NCBI GenBank assembly: GCA_018055415.1
Contig: JAGPHP010000004.1
Location: 1 to 43,298 of the forward strand
Length of the DNA: 43,298 bases
DNA from: Breznakibacter sp.
Lineage (GTDB): Bacteria; Bacteroidota; Bacteroidia; Bacteroidales; Marinilabiliaceae
Direction: 5' to 3'
In this document: one piece after another, positions 17,362 through 24,526 of the stretch
Layout of the letters: each line of letters begins with the position of its first letter
Position numbering within the stretch: position 1 is the stretch's first letter
The notes under the pieces: generated by a model
Told to the model about the DNA's origin: nothing
Seen by the model: the letters and a program-made list of their open reading frames with translations, nothing else
The model's database searches: none
Position numbers and translations under genes: made by a program

Positions 17362-18630
17362 TTAACTTAATTCTCTAGTAATAATTACCGATGCAATGGT
17401 GCCATCTCCTGTTGCTGTAGTTATTTGACGTATTTTTTTACTTCTTACATCACCTACTGCAAAAATGTCAGGCAAATTGGTGTGCATATCTTCATCGGTT
17501 TTAATATAACCCCATTGGTCTAGCTCCAATTTGTTGCTCAATCCCGCGGTATTTGGTTTCATCCCAATAAAAACAAAAACCCCATCAGCTGATATTGTTT
17601 TTATTGTTTTACTCTTTAAATCTTCTACTTCAACATAAATTCGACCATCTTCACTCCTAAACGATCGTGGCTCGTGTGAGAATAGTGTTGAAATCTTTGG
17701 ATTCTCTTCTAATTTCTCTATCGCTTTTTTGTTCGCAGTAAAGGCGTCGAATTGATGTACCATCGTTATTTTGGATGCAAATTTAGCAATAAAATCGGCC
17801 TCTTCAACGGCGGAGTTGCCCCCACCTATCACAATTACCTCTTTGTTGTCAAAATATTTCGCATCGCATGTGGCGCAATAGGATATTCCACGCCCCTTTA
17901 GCTCTTTTTCACCCTGAGCTCCTGTTGAATTTGGTGAGCTTCCAGTAGAAATAATGATTTTTTTTGCTTTTATGGTCTCTATTCCATCAATAACTACCTC
18001 TTTTTTTTCTAAATCGATACTTGTAACCTCTACTGCTACTTTGAATGTTACCCCGCTCTCTTTCGTTTGCTCAGCCATATAGTGCGAAAGCATGTAGCCA
18101 TTTTGAGCTTTTACAAAACCAGGATAGTTGCTAACTTCATGAGTAGTTGATACTTGTCCCCCAGGTAAACTTTGGTCAATTAATACGGTGTTGATTTTTG
18201 CTTGGCCTAAATAGACCCCTGCGGCTAATCCGCCAGGTCCTCCGCCTAATATGATGACGTCATATTCGCTGGTAAATGGTTTTTGTGAATCTCGTATTGC
18301 TTTAGCTCTTTCTGGAGTTATAAGTTTATCGAGCGATGTCATAATTTCACTCCTTTTTACTCCCCCAGATTGACGGTCGCTGAGTTGAACCCCATTATTG
18401 TAGTAGAGTAGGGTAGGAGATGACTTAACATTGAGTTTATCCGCTAGTTCGCGGTTTCCTTGGCGATACATTTTTACGAACTTGATGTCCTTGCCATAAA
18501 GCTCTGCTAATGCTTCAAATTTTGGGGCTAACGCTTCACAGGGTGGACATTCGGTTGAGTAGAAGTCAACTACAACTTTACCGCCATTTAGTACTTCGGC
18601 CTCAAATTGATCTGAACTAATCTCTTTCAT
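17362..18630 (-). CDS. Thioredoxin-thioredoxin reductase fusion
   Basis: This 422-residue fusion has a thioredoxin domain first (residues 1-105, active site ECPPC with C28 and C31) and an NADPH-dependent flavin reductase after a short linker (about 122-422). The reductase has GGGPGG for FAD (129-134), the redox pair CATC (C252, C255), GGGNSAVEEADF for NADPH and AVGDVR near the end. It would reduce its own thioredoxin domain with NADPH. In the well-known mycobacterial fusion the order is the reverse, reductase then thioredoxin. It lies 90 bases after the radical SAM gene and 9 before DUF302. In this operon it may supply electrons for the methyltransferase or keep the peptide thiols reduced. 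Confidence 0.92.
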   Translation of the reverse strand: MKEISSDQFEAEVLNGGKVVVDFYSTECPPCEALAPKFEALAELYGKDIKFVKMYRQGNRELADKLNVKSSPTLLYYNNGVQLSDRQSGGVKRSEIMTSLDKLITPERAKAIRDSQKPFTSEYDVIILGGGPGGLAAGVYLGQAKINTVLIDQSLPGGQVSTTHEVSNYPGFVKAQNGYMLSHYMAEQTKESGVTFKVAVEVTSIDLEKKEVVIDGIETIKAKKIIISTGSSPNSTGAQGEKELKGRGISYCATCDAKYFDNKEVIVIGGGNSAVEEADFIAKFASKITMVHQFDAFTANKKAIEKLEENPKISTLFSHEPRSFRSEDGRIYVEVEDLKSKTIKTISADGVFVFIGMKPNTAGLSNKLELDQWGYIKTDEDMHTNLPDIFAVGDVRSKKIRQITTATGDGTIASVIITRELS

Positions 18631-18720
18631 AATATTGAATTTTAATGTTAAATGTTTTGGTAACAGGCCGAGGGCTGAAGTAAGTAATGCAACTTCATTC
18701 TTTGGGCTTCATTTTATTTT

Positions 18721-20049
18721 TTACTCCTTAAAATAATACCCAAATCCTAACTCCAATAATCCTTCTATTGGACGGCAATCGGGCGAGCATATTTTATTAT
18801 CGTTATTGTTTTTTGCTACTGATCCACATCCTCCTCCGCAGGCCAAGCGAACGTTACACGATTGGCATTTTTCGATTGTTGTCACATCGCGCTCTTCCCA
18901 AGCTGATGTTAACTCGTTGTGTAATTTCACCTCAGGGTAATAAGTGCCAAGTGCCTCACTCTCTTTACCAACAGTAGCCGTACAAGGGAATATTTGTCCG
19001 CTAAAATCAAATGCCCACTCAGTTTTACATGCAGGACAAGAGTCGAAGAGTGGCTGAGGCATGGCTCCATTTTCCGAAAGGAATTTTGCAATTGAGTAGG
19101 ATGGTTTGTAAAATTCAATGATATGAGGATGTTTTTCTATTAAATTATAGATGGTTTGATAGATAGAGAGTCGGTCAAATAATCGATCTCTCTCACTTTG
19201 ACAATGATGGAGTTCATAATTTCTACCTATTTGCGTTTTAAAATGGGTCGATGATGTCCAACCATTATCAATTGCAAATCGCGCCAATTTTGGTAGCTCT
19301 TCTATATTCTCTTTGTCGATAACCATCCTTAAATTTACATCGATTTGATTATCAAGACATGCAGAAATGCCCTCTGCAATTGCATTAAATGTGTCGCCAC
19401 CATCTTTCAGAAAGCGACGTTGGTTGTGGATTTTCTCCGTGCCGTCGAGTGTGATTTGAATTTCCCTTATTCTGCCCGTTTTTAATAGTGGTAGATAGGA
19501 TTTGAGCGTATATCCATTGGTTACAAAGCATAAGTCAATTTTTGCTTCGTTGCTTTTTTTTATTAAGTATTCGATTAGCTCTTTTTGCTTGTTTCCCGAC
19601 ATGAGGGGTTCGCCACCAAAAACGGTTATATATTTTCTGCGAGAAGCAAATTCTGTTGTTATATATTGGAAAAAAGCATCAATTATCTCTAGCGTAGCTA
19701 CTTTATTCGGATTTGTATATTCATCTTGATAGCAATAAGTGCAAGCAAAGTTACAGACATAATTTGGTACAAAAAATATCTGCACTTCATCTGTTTCTCG
19801 TTCATCTATAAAGTTTAGGTAGCTATTCTTGAATAGTTTGCTCTCCTCTTTGGGGTCGATGATATATCTTTTGGCGATTAATTCATTTAAAAACGCGTCA
19901 TCGTTAATTGGTTCGTTGTTTTTAAGTGCTGTAATCATTTCGAAGTGCGCCTTGTCCATGATATCGGCCTCTCCAACAAGCGGATTAACAATAAAATAGC
20001 TCTCCGAATCAGCTATCTTTGAGATGATGTTATGTTTTGAGAAATTCAT
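18721..20049 (-). CDS. Radical SAM/SPASM peptide-modifying enzyme (likely RiPP maturase)
   Basis: This 442-residue protein has three parts. The first 90 residues resemble a small winged-helix or PqqD-like segment (FIVNPLVGEADIMDKAHFEM…) that could grip a precursor peptide. The radical SAM core has C99, C103 and C106 in CNFACTYC, and FGGEPL at 144-149. The C-terminal SPASM domain has nine cysteines: C338, C341, G351-x4-C356, then C395-x2-C398-x5-C404-x3-C408, and C421, C425, enough for two further [4Fe-4S] clusters. Such enzymes mostly make thioether or carbon-carbon links in peptides, or oxidise a Cys or Ser in sulfatases. No sulfatase is here, but a 32-residue Cys peptide gene lies directly upstream, so a RiPP role is the best guess. 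Confidence 0.88.
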   Translation of the reverse strand: MNFSKHNIISKIADSESYFIVNPLVGEADIMDKAHFEMITALKNNEPINDDAFLNELIAKRYIIDPKEESKLFKNSYLNFIDERETDEVQIFFVPNYVCNFACTYCYQDEYTNPNKVATLEIIDAFFQYITTEFASRRKYITVFGGEPLMSGNKQKELIEYLIKKSNEAKIDLCFVTNGYTLKSYLPLLKTGRIREIQITLDGTEKIHNQRRFLKDGGDTFNAIAEGISACLDNQIDVNLRMVIDKENIEELPKLARFAIDNGWTSSTHFKTQIGRNYELHHCQSERDRLFDRLSIYQTIYNLIEKHPHIIEFYKPSYSIAKFLSENGAMPQPLFDSCPACKTEWAFDFSGQIFPCTATVGKESEALGTYYPEVKLHNELTSAWEERDVTTIEKCQSCNVRLACGGGCGSVAKNNNDNKICSPDCRPIEGLLELGFGYYFKE

Positions 20050-20071
20050 ATTTTTTTGTTTGGGTTATGTG

Positions 20072-20098
20072 AGGGAGCTGTAACTTGTACAACTCCCT
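20072..20098 (-). promoter_or_regulatory. Intercistronic hairpin between the peptide gene and the radical SAM gene
   Basis: An 11-bp stem (20072-20082 with 20088-20098, one G-T pair, 5-base loop) starts 11 bases after the peptide stop and ends 22 bases before the radical SAM start. No T-run follows at once, so it is not a classic terminator. In RiPP operons such stems often raise the amount of precursor mRNA relative to the maturase by partial termination or 3' protection. Confidence 0.65.
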
Positions 20099-20109
20099 AA
20101 TGTGTCAAA

Positions 20110-20208
20110 TCAATCGTGGCAACCGGCTACGGTTTTCGATATTTTGGCACAACATTGAGCAACCTTTGCAGATGCTCCGTTCTCACTCTTTTTAATTAAA
20201 CTTTTCAT
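20110..20208 (-). CDS. Putative 32-residue Cys-containing RiPP precursor
   Basis: This short frame, ATG 20206-20208 to TGA 20110-20112, lies between the ArsM-like gene and the radical SAM gene. The N-terminal half is basic and polar (MKSLIKKSENGASAK), as in a leader; the C-terminal half holds all three cysteines (C19, C20, C30) and ends GCHD. It has no signal peptide or hydrophobic helix. The gene points the same way as its neighbours, has 77 and 60 bases of spacing on either side, and is followed by a hairpin. Size, Cys content and place before a SPASM enzyme all suit a modified-peptide precursor. I know no named family for it; a chance frame cannot be excluded from one sequence. Confidence 0.6.
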   Translation of the reverse strand: MKSLIKKSENGASAKVAQCCAKISKTVAGCHD

Positions 20209-20285
20209 TCTAATTCGTATTTAAGTGAAACATTTATCTTTTTAGTCTGGAGTCGCTATTGACGTATTAACTCCAATTTCGTCTT

Positions 20286-20939
20286 CTATCTACAACAACT
20301 TTTCGCCTCTTTAAAAGGCTTCATAGCAGAAATCGTCCAACTGCAAACCTCCGCTTTCCCTTTGGCATAAGGTTTTGATTCTTCAAGTATTGAAACAGCT
20401 TTAAAGCCTGCTTTTAAAAGAGTCTCTAAATACTCTTCGCGTGTGGTGGAGCCTGCCCAACACTCGGCAATGGCTTCAGGATCTGTGCGATACTCTTCGG
20501 CTATTGGAGATGTTGAATAGATGTCGGATACCACAAATCTGCCACCCTCTTTTAAAAGTCGATATATCTCTTGCCATACAGCTAGTTTGTCGTCAGCATG
20601 GTTAATGGTGCAATTTGAGATGATTAAATCAATTATTCCTGATGGAAGTGGAACCTCTGATAGCTCACATTTAATGAAACTCGCATTTGTTACTTCAAAT
20701 TTTGAAGCATTTTGTCGAGCTTTTTCTATCATCCCGTCTGAAATGTCTATTCCATAAGCCATTCCATCTTCTCCAACCTCTTCAGCTAATCTTATTACAT
20801 CTGTTCCTCTACCACTTCCAAGGTCTAAGCATGTTTCACCTTTTTTTGCTTTGGAGTGATTTATTGCCCCACCGCAAGAGAGACAGCAGCTATCTTGGGC
20901 TAAAACACTATATCTTTTATTTATCTCAACTATACTCAT
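20286..20939 (-). CDS. ArsM-like SAM-dependent methyltransferase
   Basis: This 217-residue class I methyltransferase has SAM motif I in CLDLGSGRGTD (37-47). It closely follows arsenite methyltransferase: ISNCTINHADDK with C110 and AECWAG with C160, spaced by 50 residues like the two catalytic cysteines of algal ArsM, plus an N-terminal CCLSC (C18, C19, C22) where ArsM has further cysteines. The C-terminus ends in another CC pair. Known enzymes methylate trivalent arsenic and need thiols or thioredoxin; a thioredoxin system lies in the same operon. No arsR or arsenic pump is visible, so the substrate could be another metalloid or a thiol. ATG 20939 is chosen over an in-frame GTG at 20948. Confidence 0.8.
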   Translation of the reverse strand: MSIVEINKRYSVLAQDSCCLSCGGAINHSKAKKGETCLDLGSGRGTDVIRLAEEVGEDGMAYGIDISDGMIEKARQNASKFEVTNASFIKCELSEVPLPSGIIDLIISNCTINHADDKLAVWQEIYRLLKEGGRFVVSDIYSTSPIAEEYRTDPEAIAECWAGSTTREEYLETLLKAGFKAVSILEESKPYAKGKAEVCSWTISAMKPFKEAKSCCR

Positions 20940-20954
20940 AATCTGCACCTTATT

Positions 20955-21194
20955 TTAACATGTTTTGCAAGGTGAGTTCGTGAAAAAGTAACCTAATAGC
21001 GCTCCAACACCTATGCTGCCCCATGGGTTAGCAGTTATTCCACAACTACCACTTGTACATCCAATATAATAATAATATAGGTAACCCGCAATACCTCCAA
21101 TGACAAGTGGTAAAACTCTTTTCCAAAGATACCATGAGGTTATCCAATTTTTAAATCCTTTAGGCTTTATCTCAACTTTACAACTATTTTCCAT
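20955..21194 (-). CDS. Small DUF6132-like membrane protein
   Basis: This protein has 79 residues from ATG 21194; an in-frame TTG at 21227 is less likely. A basic N-terminus (with one Cys) precedes a helix LPLVIGGIAGYLYYYY, the signature GCTSGSCGITANPWGS, a second helix GVGALLGYF and a tail SPCKTC. This matches the DUF6132 family as I remember it, small two-helix proteins with a conserved GCxxGxC loop, often near thioredoxin or rhodanese genes. The five cysteines suit a thiol or metal role at the membrane. It is the first gene of the minus-strand operon, 15 bases before the ArsM-like gene. Confidence 0.75.
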   Translation of the reverse strand: MENSCKVEIKPKGFKNWITSWYLWKRVLPLVIGGIAGYLYYYYIGCTSGSCGITANPWGSIGVGALLGYFFTNSPCKTC

Positions 21195-21351
21195 ATCTAT
21201 AACTTTAGTAATGCAAAATTGCTTCAAATAATTTATATATGCAAATATTTAGATGTGTTTTTGATCTTTGAGTGAATTTGGTTCTAATTTAGACTTATTC
21301 TAAAATGAGCCTCTTTATTTGTATTCCCTTTTTTATGCCGAAAATTGCATA

Positions 21352-21359
21352 TATTTTTG
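21352..21359 (+). promoter_or_regulatory. -7 element for the ferredoxin gene
   Basis: TATTTTTG fits TAnnTTTG, with TTTT (one mismatch to TTTG) 19 bases upstream at 21329-21332. It is 31 bases before ATG 21391, within the roughly 200-base divergent region shared with the minus-strand operon. Confidence 0.5.
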
Positions 21360-21390
21360 TTGTAATATTCACAATTTAATAATTGCAACG

Positions 21391-21558
21391 ATGGCATACG
21401 TTATTAACCAAGATTGTATTGCATGTGGAACATGTATCGATGAGTGTCCAGTAGAGGCTATCTCTGAGGGCGATATTTATAAAATTGATGCTTCTGCTTG
21501 TACTGACTGTGGTACTTGTGCTGATGTTTGTCCTACTGAGGCTATTCATCCTGCATAA
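21391..21558 (+). CDS. 2[4Fe-4S] ferredoxin
   Basis: This 55-residue protein is of the clostridial ferredoxin type, with two cluster motifs, CIACGTCIDECPVEA and CTDCGTCADVCPTEA, eight cysteines in all. It carries low-potential electrons in the cytoplasm. I chose ATG 21391 (MAYVINQDC), the normal start of the family; the frame upstream to 21319 would add a hydrophobic piece that is not expected. It is transcribed divergently from the radical SAM/ArsM-like operon and ends at a clear terminator. Its small size and place make it a possible reductant for the radical SAM enzyme, but it may equally serve central metabolism. Confidence 0.95.
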   Translation: MAYVINQDCIACGTCIDECPVEAISEGDIYKIDASACTDCGTCADVCPTEAIHPA

Positions 21559-21579
21559 TTAACTTACAAAAAGTATCAG

Positions 21580-21618
21580 AATGGTTTCATTATTTAATAG
21601 TGAAACCATTTTTTTTAT
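21580..21618 (+). terminator. Intrinsic terminator after the ferredoxin gene
   Basis: A 10-bp stem, AATGGTTTCA (21580-21589) with TGAAACCATT (21601-21610), is followed by a T-run. From here to 21832 I see only AT-rich sequence without a clear feature. Confidence 0.88.
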
Positions 21619-21832
21619 ATGAGATTTCACATTAAATAGTCCACTTAGCTTAGTTGCTTTTAATGTTAAATTGCTCTTAGGTTAATGAAATGTTAAAGTG
21701 TCGATTGCTATTGCATAGCTCTATTTCTAGGCTTAACTTAGGCATCATAATTGTAAAAGCATATTTGATTGTTGAACTATCCATTGTGGCTAGTTATTTT
21801 TTACTTTAGGTTAAACTAATATCAATAATTAC

Positions 21833-22921
21833 ATGAAAAAAATTATTCTGACAAAACTGCTCTTTTTATTTACAGTAGCCCTTTTTGCTCAGCAGATGAA
21901 GCCTACTATTGCATTTACTGAAATGGTGTATGATTACAAAGATATTCCTGAAGCAGGTGGTAAGGTTGAACATATCTTTAATTTTACAAATACTGGAAAT
22001 CAGCCTCTTGTGATTCATAACGTACAGGCATCGTGTGGATGTACTACACCTGATTGGACTAAAACTCCTATTCAACCAGGAGCTAAAGGCTTTGTGAAGG
22101 CAACTTACGATCCAACTAATCGACCAGGTCAATTTAACAAGACTATTACGGTTATGTCAAATGCAGAACAACCATCGATGGTTTTACGAATTATTGGTAA
22201 CGTAACACCTAAACCAAAAACGGTTACAGATGAGTTTCCTCGTGCTTTTGGCGATTTACGGGCGAAGGGACAAAGTCTTTCGTTCACAAAAATAGCTCCT
22301 TCACAGAAAAAAACTGAGACTATTGAAGTTATTAACACTTCGGCCGCAGATATGAAGGTTGAATTTATTGGTGTCCCTGCTCATTTGGGAATTTCGATGA
22401 ACCCAGCTGTCTTAAAAGCAGGACAACGCGGAGTTATCGTGGGTACCTTTGATGCTGCTAAAAGACAAGATTGGGGTTTTGTGATGGACAATGTCTCTCT
22501 ATCAATCAACGGTGTGCAAGATCCTAATAATAGATTGAGCGTTAATGCCACAATTGAAGAGGATTTTTCAACAATGACCCCTGAGCAGTTAGCTAATGCA
22601 CCTGTAGCATCTTTTGATGCTGTAAATTTCTCTTTTGGTGAAATAGCTCAAAATACCAAAGTTTCTCATCAGTTTGTACTAACAAATACTGGTAAGACAA
22701 ACTTAATTGTTCGTAAAGTTCGAGCTTCTTGCGGATGTACTGCAGCTGCTCCTCAAAAATCGATTATCGAGCCTGGTCAATCAACAACAATTGATGTGCA
22801 ATTTGACTCAACAGGTCGTTCTGGTCAGCAAAATAAATCGATCACAGTTGTTACAAATGATCCAAAAGCATCTACCGTTATTTTAATGTTTACAGCTAAT
22901 ATTGTGGCTGACAAAAAATAA
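21833..22921 (+). CDS. Secreted protein with two DUF1573 domains
   Basis: This 362-residue protein has a signal peptide (MKKIILTKLLFLFTVALFAQ). Two DUF1573 Ig-like domains are clear, each with the motif ASCGCT (near residues 68 and 302) and the downstream phrases PGAKGFVKATYDPTNRPGQFNKTI and PGQSTTIDVQFDSTGRSGQQNKSI. Between them lies a less typical middle domain of about 130 residues. DUF1573 proteins are abundant in Bacteroidota, likely periplasmic or surface proteins with ASPM/MSP-like folds; no activity is known. It sits alone between two terminators. Confidence 0.9.
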   Translation: MKKIILTKLLFLFTVALFAQQMKPTIAFTEMVYDYKDIPEAGGKVEHIFNFTNTGNQPLVIHNVQASCGCTTPDWTKTPIQPGAKGFVKATYDPTNRPGQFNKTITVMSNAEQPSMVLRIIGNVTPKPKTVTDEFPRAFGDLRAKGQSLSFTKIAPSQKKTETIEVINTSAADMKVEFIGVPAHLGISMNPAVLKAGQRGVIVGTFDAAKRQDWGFVMDNVSLSINGVQDPNNRLSVNATIEEDFSTMTPEQLANAPVASFDAVNFSFGEIAQNTKVSHQFVLTNTGKTNLIVRKVRASCGCTAAAPQKSIIEPGQSTTIDVQFDSTGRSGQQNKSITVVTNDPKASTVILMFTANIVADKK

Positions 22922-22940
22922 TTGTTCATATTTTTTAACG

Positions 22941-22980
22941 AAGAAGCCGAGTGATATTTTCATTCGGCTTCTTTGCTTTT
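22941..22980 (+). terminator. Intrinsic terminator after the DUF1573 gene
   Basis: A stem of about 14 bp (AAGAAGCCGA… with …TCGGCTTCTT, one G-T pair) is followed by a T-rich stretch. Confidence 0.85.
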
Positions 22981-23011
22981 AACGTGAGCTGTTTATGCAA
23001 CTTTTTATCCC

Positions 23012-23019
23012 TATCTTTG
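23012..23019 (+). promoter_or_regulatory. -7 element for lpdA
   Basis: TATCTTTG matches TAnnTTTG and lies about 50 bases before ATG 23069. I see no good -33 TTTG at the usual spacing. Confidence 0.5.
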
Positions 23020-23068
23020 TTTATCTGACATATTTTCACGTTTAATACTCTTAAAAATATATTTGTAT

Positions 23069-24460
23069 ATGAGTTTTGATCTTATTGTAATTGGCAGTGG
23101 CCCTGGTGGGTATGTGGCTGCTATTAGAGCCTCACAGCTTGGACTAAAAGTGGCTGTTGTAGAGCGTTCTGAATTAGGAGGTATTTGTTTGAATTGGGGG
23201 TGTATCCCAACTAAATCGTTGCTAAAAAGTGCTCAAGTGTTTGAGTACCTTACACACGCTGCTGATTACGGAATCTCGATTTCAGGCGAAGCAAAACCTG
23301 ATTTTACAGCTATGGTTAAGCGCAGTCGCGATGTTGCTGATGGAATGAGCAAAGGAATATCGTTCTTGTTGAAAAAGAATAAGATTGAGGTTATTGTCGG
23401 TACTGGCAAACTTATTGGAAATAAGAGTGTTGAGGTGACTGATGCAAATGGCGGGAAGCAGCTTTTTAGTGCTCCTAATATCTTATTGGCTACTGGTGCT
23501 CGTAGTCGAGAATTACCAAATCTGCCACAAGATGGTGTTAAGGTAATTGGCTACCGCAAAGCGTTAACACTTGATAAACAACCTCAGAGTATGATTGTTG
23601 TAGGTTCGGGTGCTATAGGTAGTGAATTTGCTTATTTTTATAACTCAATTGGTACTAAAGTTACCTTAGTTGAGTATCTGCCTCGTATTGTTCCTGTTGA
23701 AGATGAGGAAGTTTCAAAGCAACTTGAACGATCGTTTAAAAAGGCCGGAATTGATGTTTTAACGGGTGCTGAAGTACTTTCTGTTGATACAACAGGGGCT
23801 AAGGTAAAAGCTGTTATTAAGACTAAAAAAGGAGAAGAGATTCAAGAGGCAGATATTGTGTTATCCGCTGTGGGTATTACTCCTAATATTGAGGGCTTAG
23901 GACTCGAAGAGTTGGGTGTTGTAGTTGAAAAAGGACGTGTTAAAGTGGACTCTTTCTATCGCACTTCGGTTGATGGCGTTTATGCTATTGGAGATATCGT
24001 TGCAGGACAGGCATTAGCGCATGTTGCTTCGGCTGAAGGTATTGTTTGCGTTGAGAAAATTGCCGGACACCATCCTGAACCAATTAACTACAACAATATT
24101 CCAGGTTGTACTTATACCTCACCAGAGGTCGCATCGGTTGGTTTTACTGAGGCTGCTGCTAAAGAGGCAGGTTACGAAATAAAAGTAGGAAAATTCCCAT
24201 TCACTGCATCAGGAAAAGCCAGTGCAGCAGGACATAAAGATGGGTTTGTGAAATTGATATTTGATGCAAAGTACGGTGAGCTTTTAGGTGCTCACATGAT
24301 TGGTGCTAATGTGACAGAGATGATTGCGGAACTTGTTACTGCTAGAAAATTAGAGACAACAGGGCAAGAGTTAATAAAAGCTGTACATCCACATCCTACA
24401 ATGTCTGAAGCGGTTATGGAAGCTGCCGCTGCAGCATACGGCGAGGTAATACATATTTAA
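23069..24460 (+). CDS. lpdA: Dihydrolipoyl dehydrogenase
   Basis: This enzyme is the flavoprotein E3 that reoxidises dihydrolipoamide with NAD+ in 2-oxoacid dehydrogenase complexes or the glycine cleavage system. The protein has 463 residues from ATG 23069; the TTG 6 bases earlier is not needed. It shows the FAD motif IGSGPGGYVAAI, the redox disulfide GGICLNWGCIPTKSLL, a second dinucleotide fold VVGSGAIGSEFAYF, and the C-terminal catalytic HPHPTMSEAVMEA. No E1 or E2 genes are nearby, so it is a free-standing copy that may serve several complexes. Confidence 0.95.
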   Translation: MSFDLIVIGSGPGGYVAAIRASQLGLKVAVVERSELGGICLNWGCIPTKSLLKSAQVFEYLTHAADYGISISGEAKPDFTAMVKRSRDVADGMSKGISFLLKKNKIEVIVGTGKLIGNKSVEVTDANGGKQLFSAPNILLATGARSRELPNLPQDGVKVIGYRKALTLDKQPQSMIVVGSGAIGSEFAYFYNSIGTKVTLVEYLPRIVPVEDEEVSKQLERSFKKAGIDVLTGAEVLSVDTTGAKVKAVIKTKKGEEIQEADIVLSAVGITPNIEGLGLEELGVVVEKGRVKVDSFYRTSVDGVYAIGDIVAGQALAHVASAEGIVCVEKIAGHHPEPINYNNIPGCTYTSPEVASVGFTEAAAKEAGYEIKVGKFPFTASGKASAAGHKDGFVKLIFDAKYGELLGAHMIGANVTEMIAELVTARKLETTGQELIKAVHPHPTMSEAVMEAAAAAYGEVIHI

Positions 24461-24464
24461 TTGT

Positions 24465-24526
24465 AATCATTACTATAATAAAAAAGGGGATCGTTTCAGA
24501 TCCCCTTTTTTATTATAGTAATGATT
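24465..24526. terminator. Bidirectional terminator with a 28-bp perfect stem
   Basis: Arms 24465-24492 and 24499-24526 are perfect complements around a 6-base loop, with GGGGATC next to the loop and A6/T6 tracts. It ends lpdA from the left and the tlpA-like gene from the right; the last codons and stop of the latter (24513-24515) lie inside the right arm. Confidence 0.9.

Noticed and set aside
18631..18720. Second short peptide gene between the radical SAM and thioredoxin genes
   Set aside because: The only ATG-led frames stop after a few codons; just a weak TGAAGT/ACTTCA hairpin is present.
16963..21194. Plain arsenic resistance operon
   Set aside because: No ArsR, ArsB/Acr3 or ArsC is present, and a SPASM radical SAM enzyme with a Cys peptide is not expected in one.
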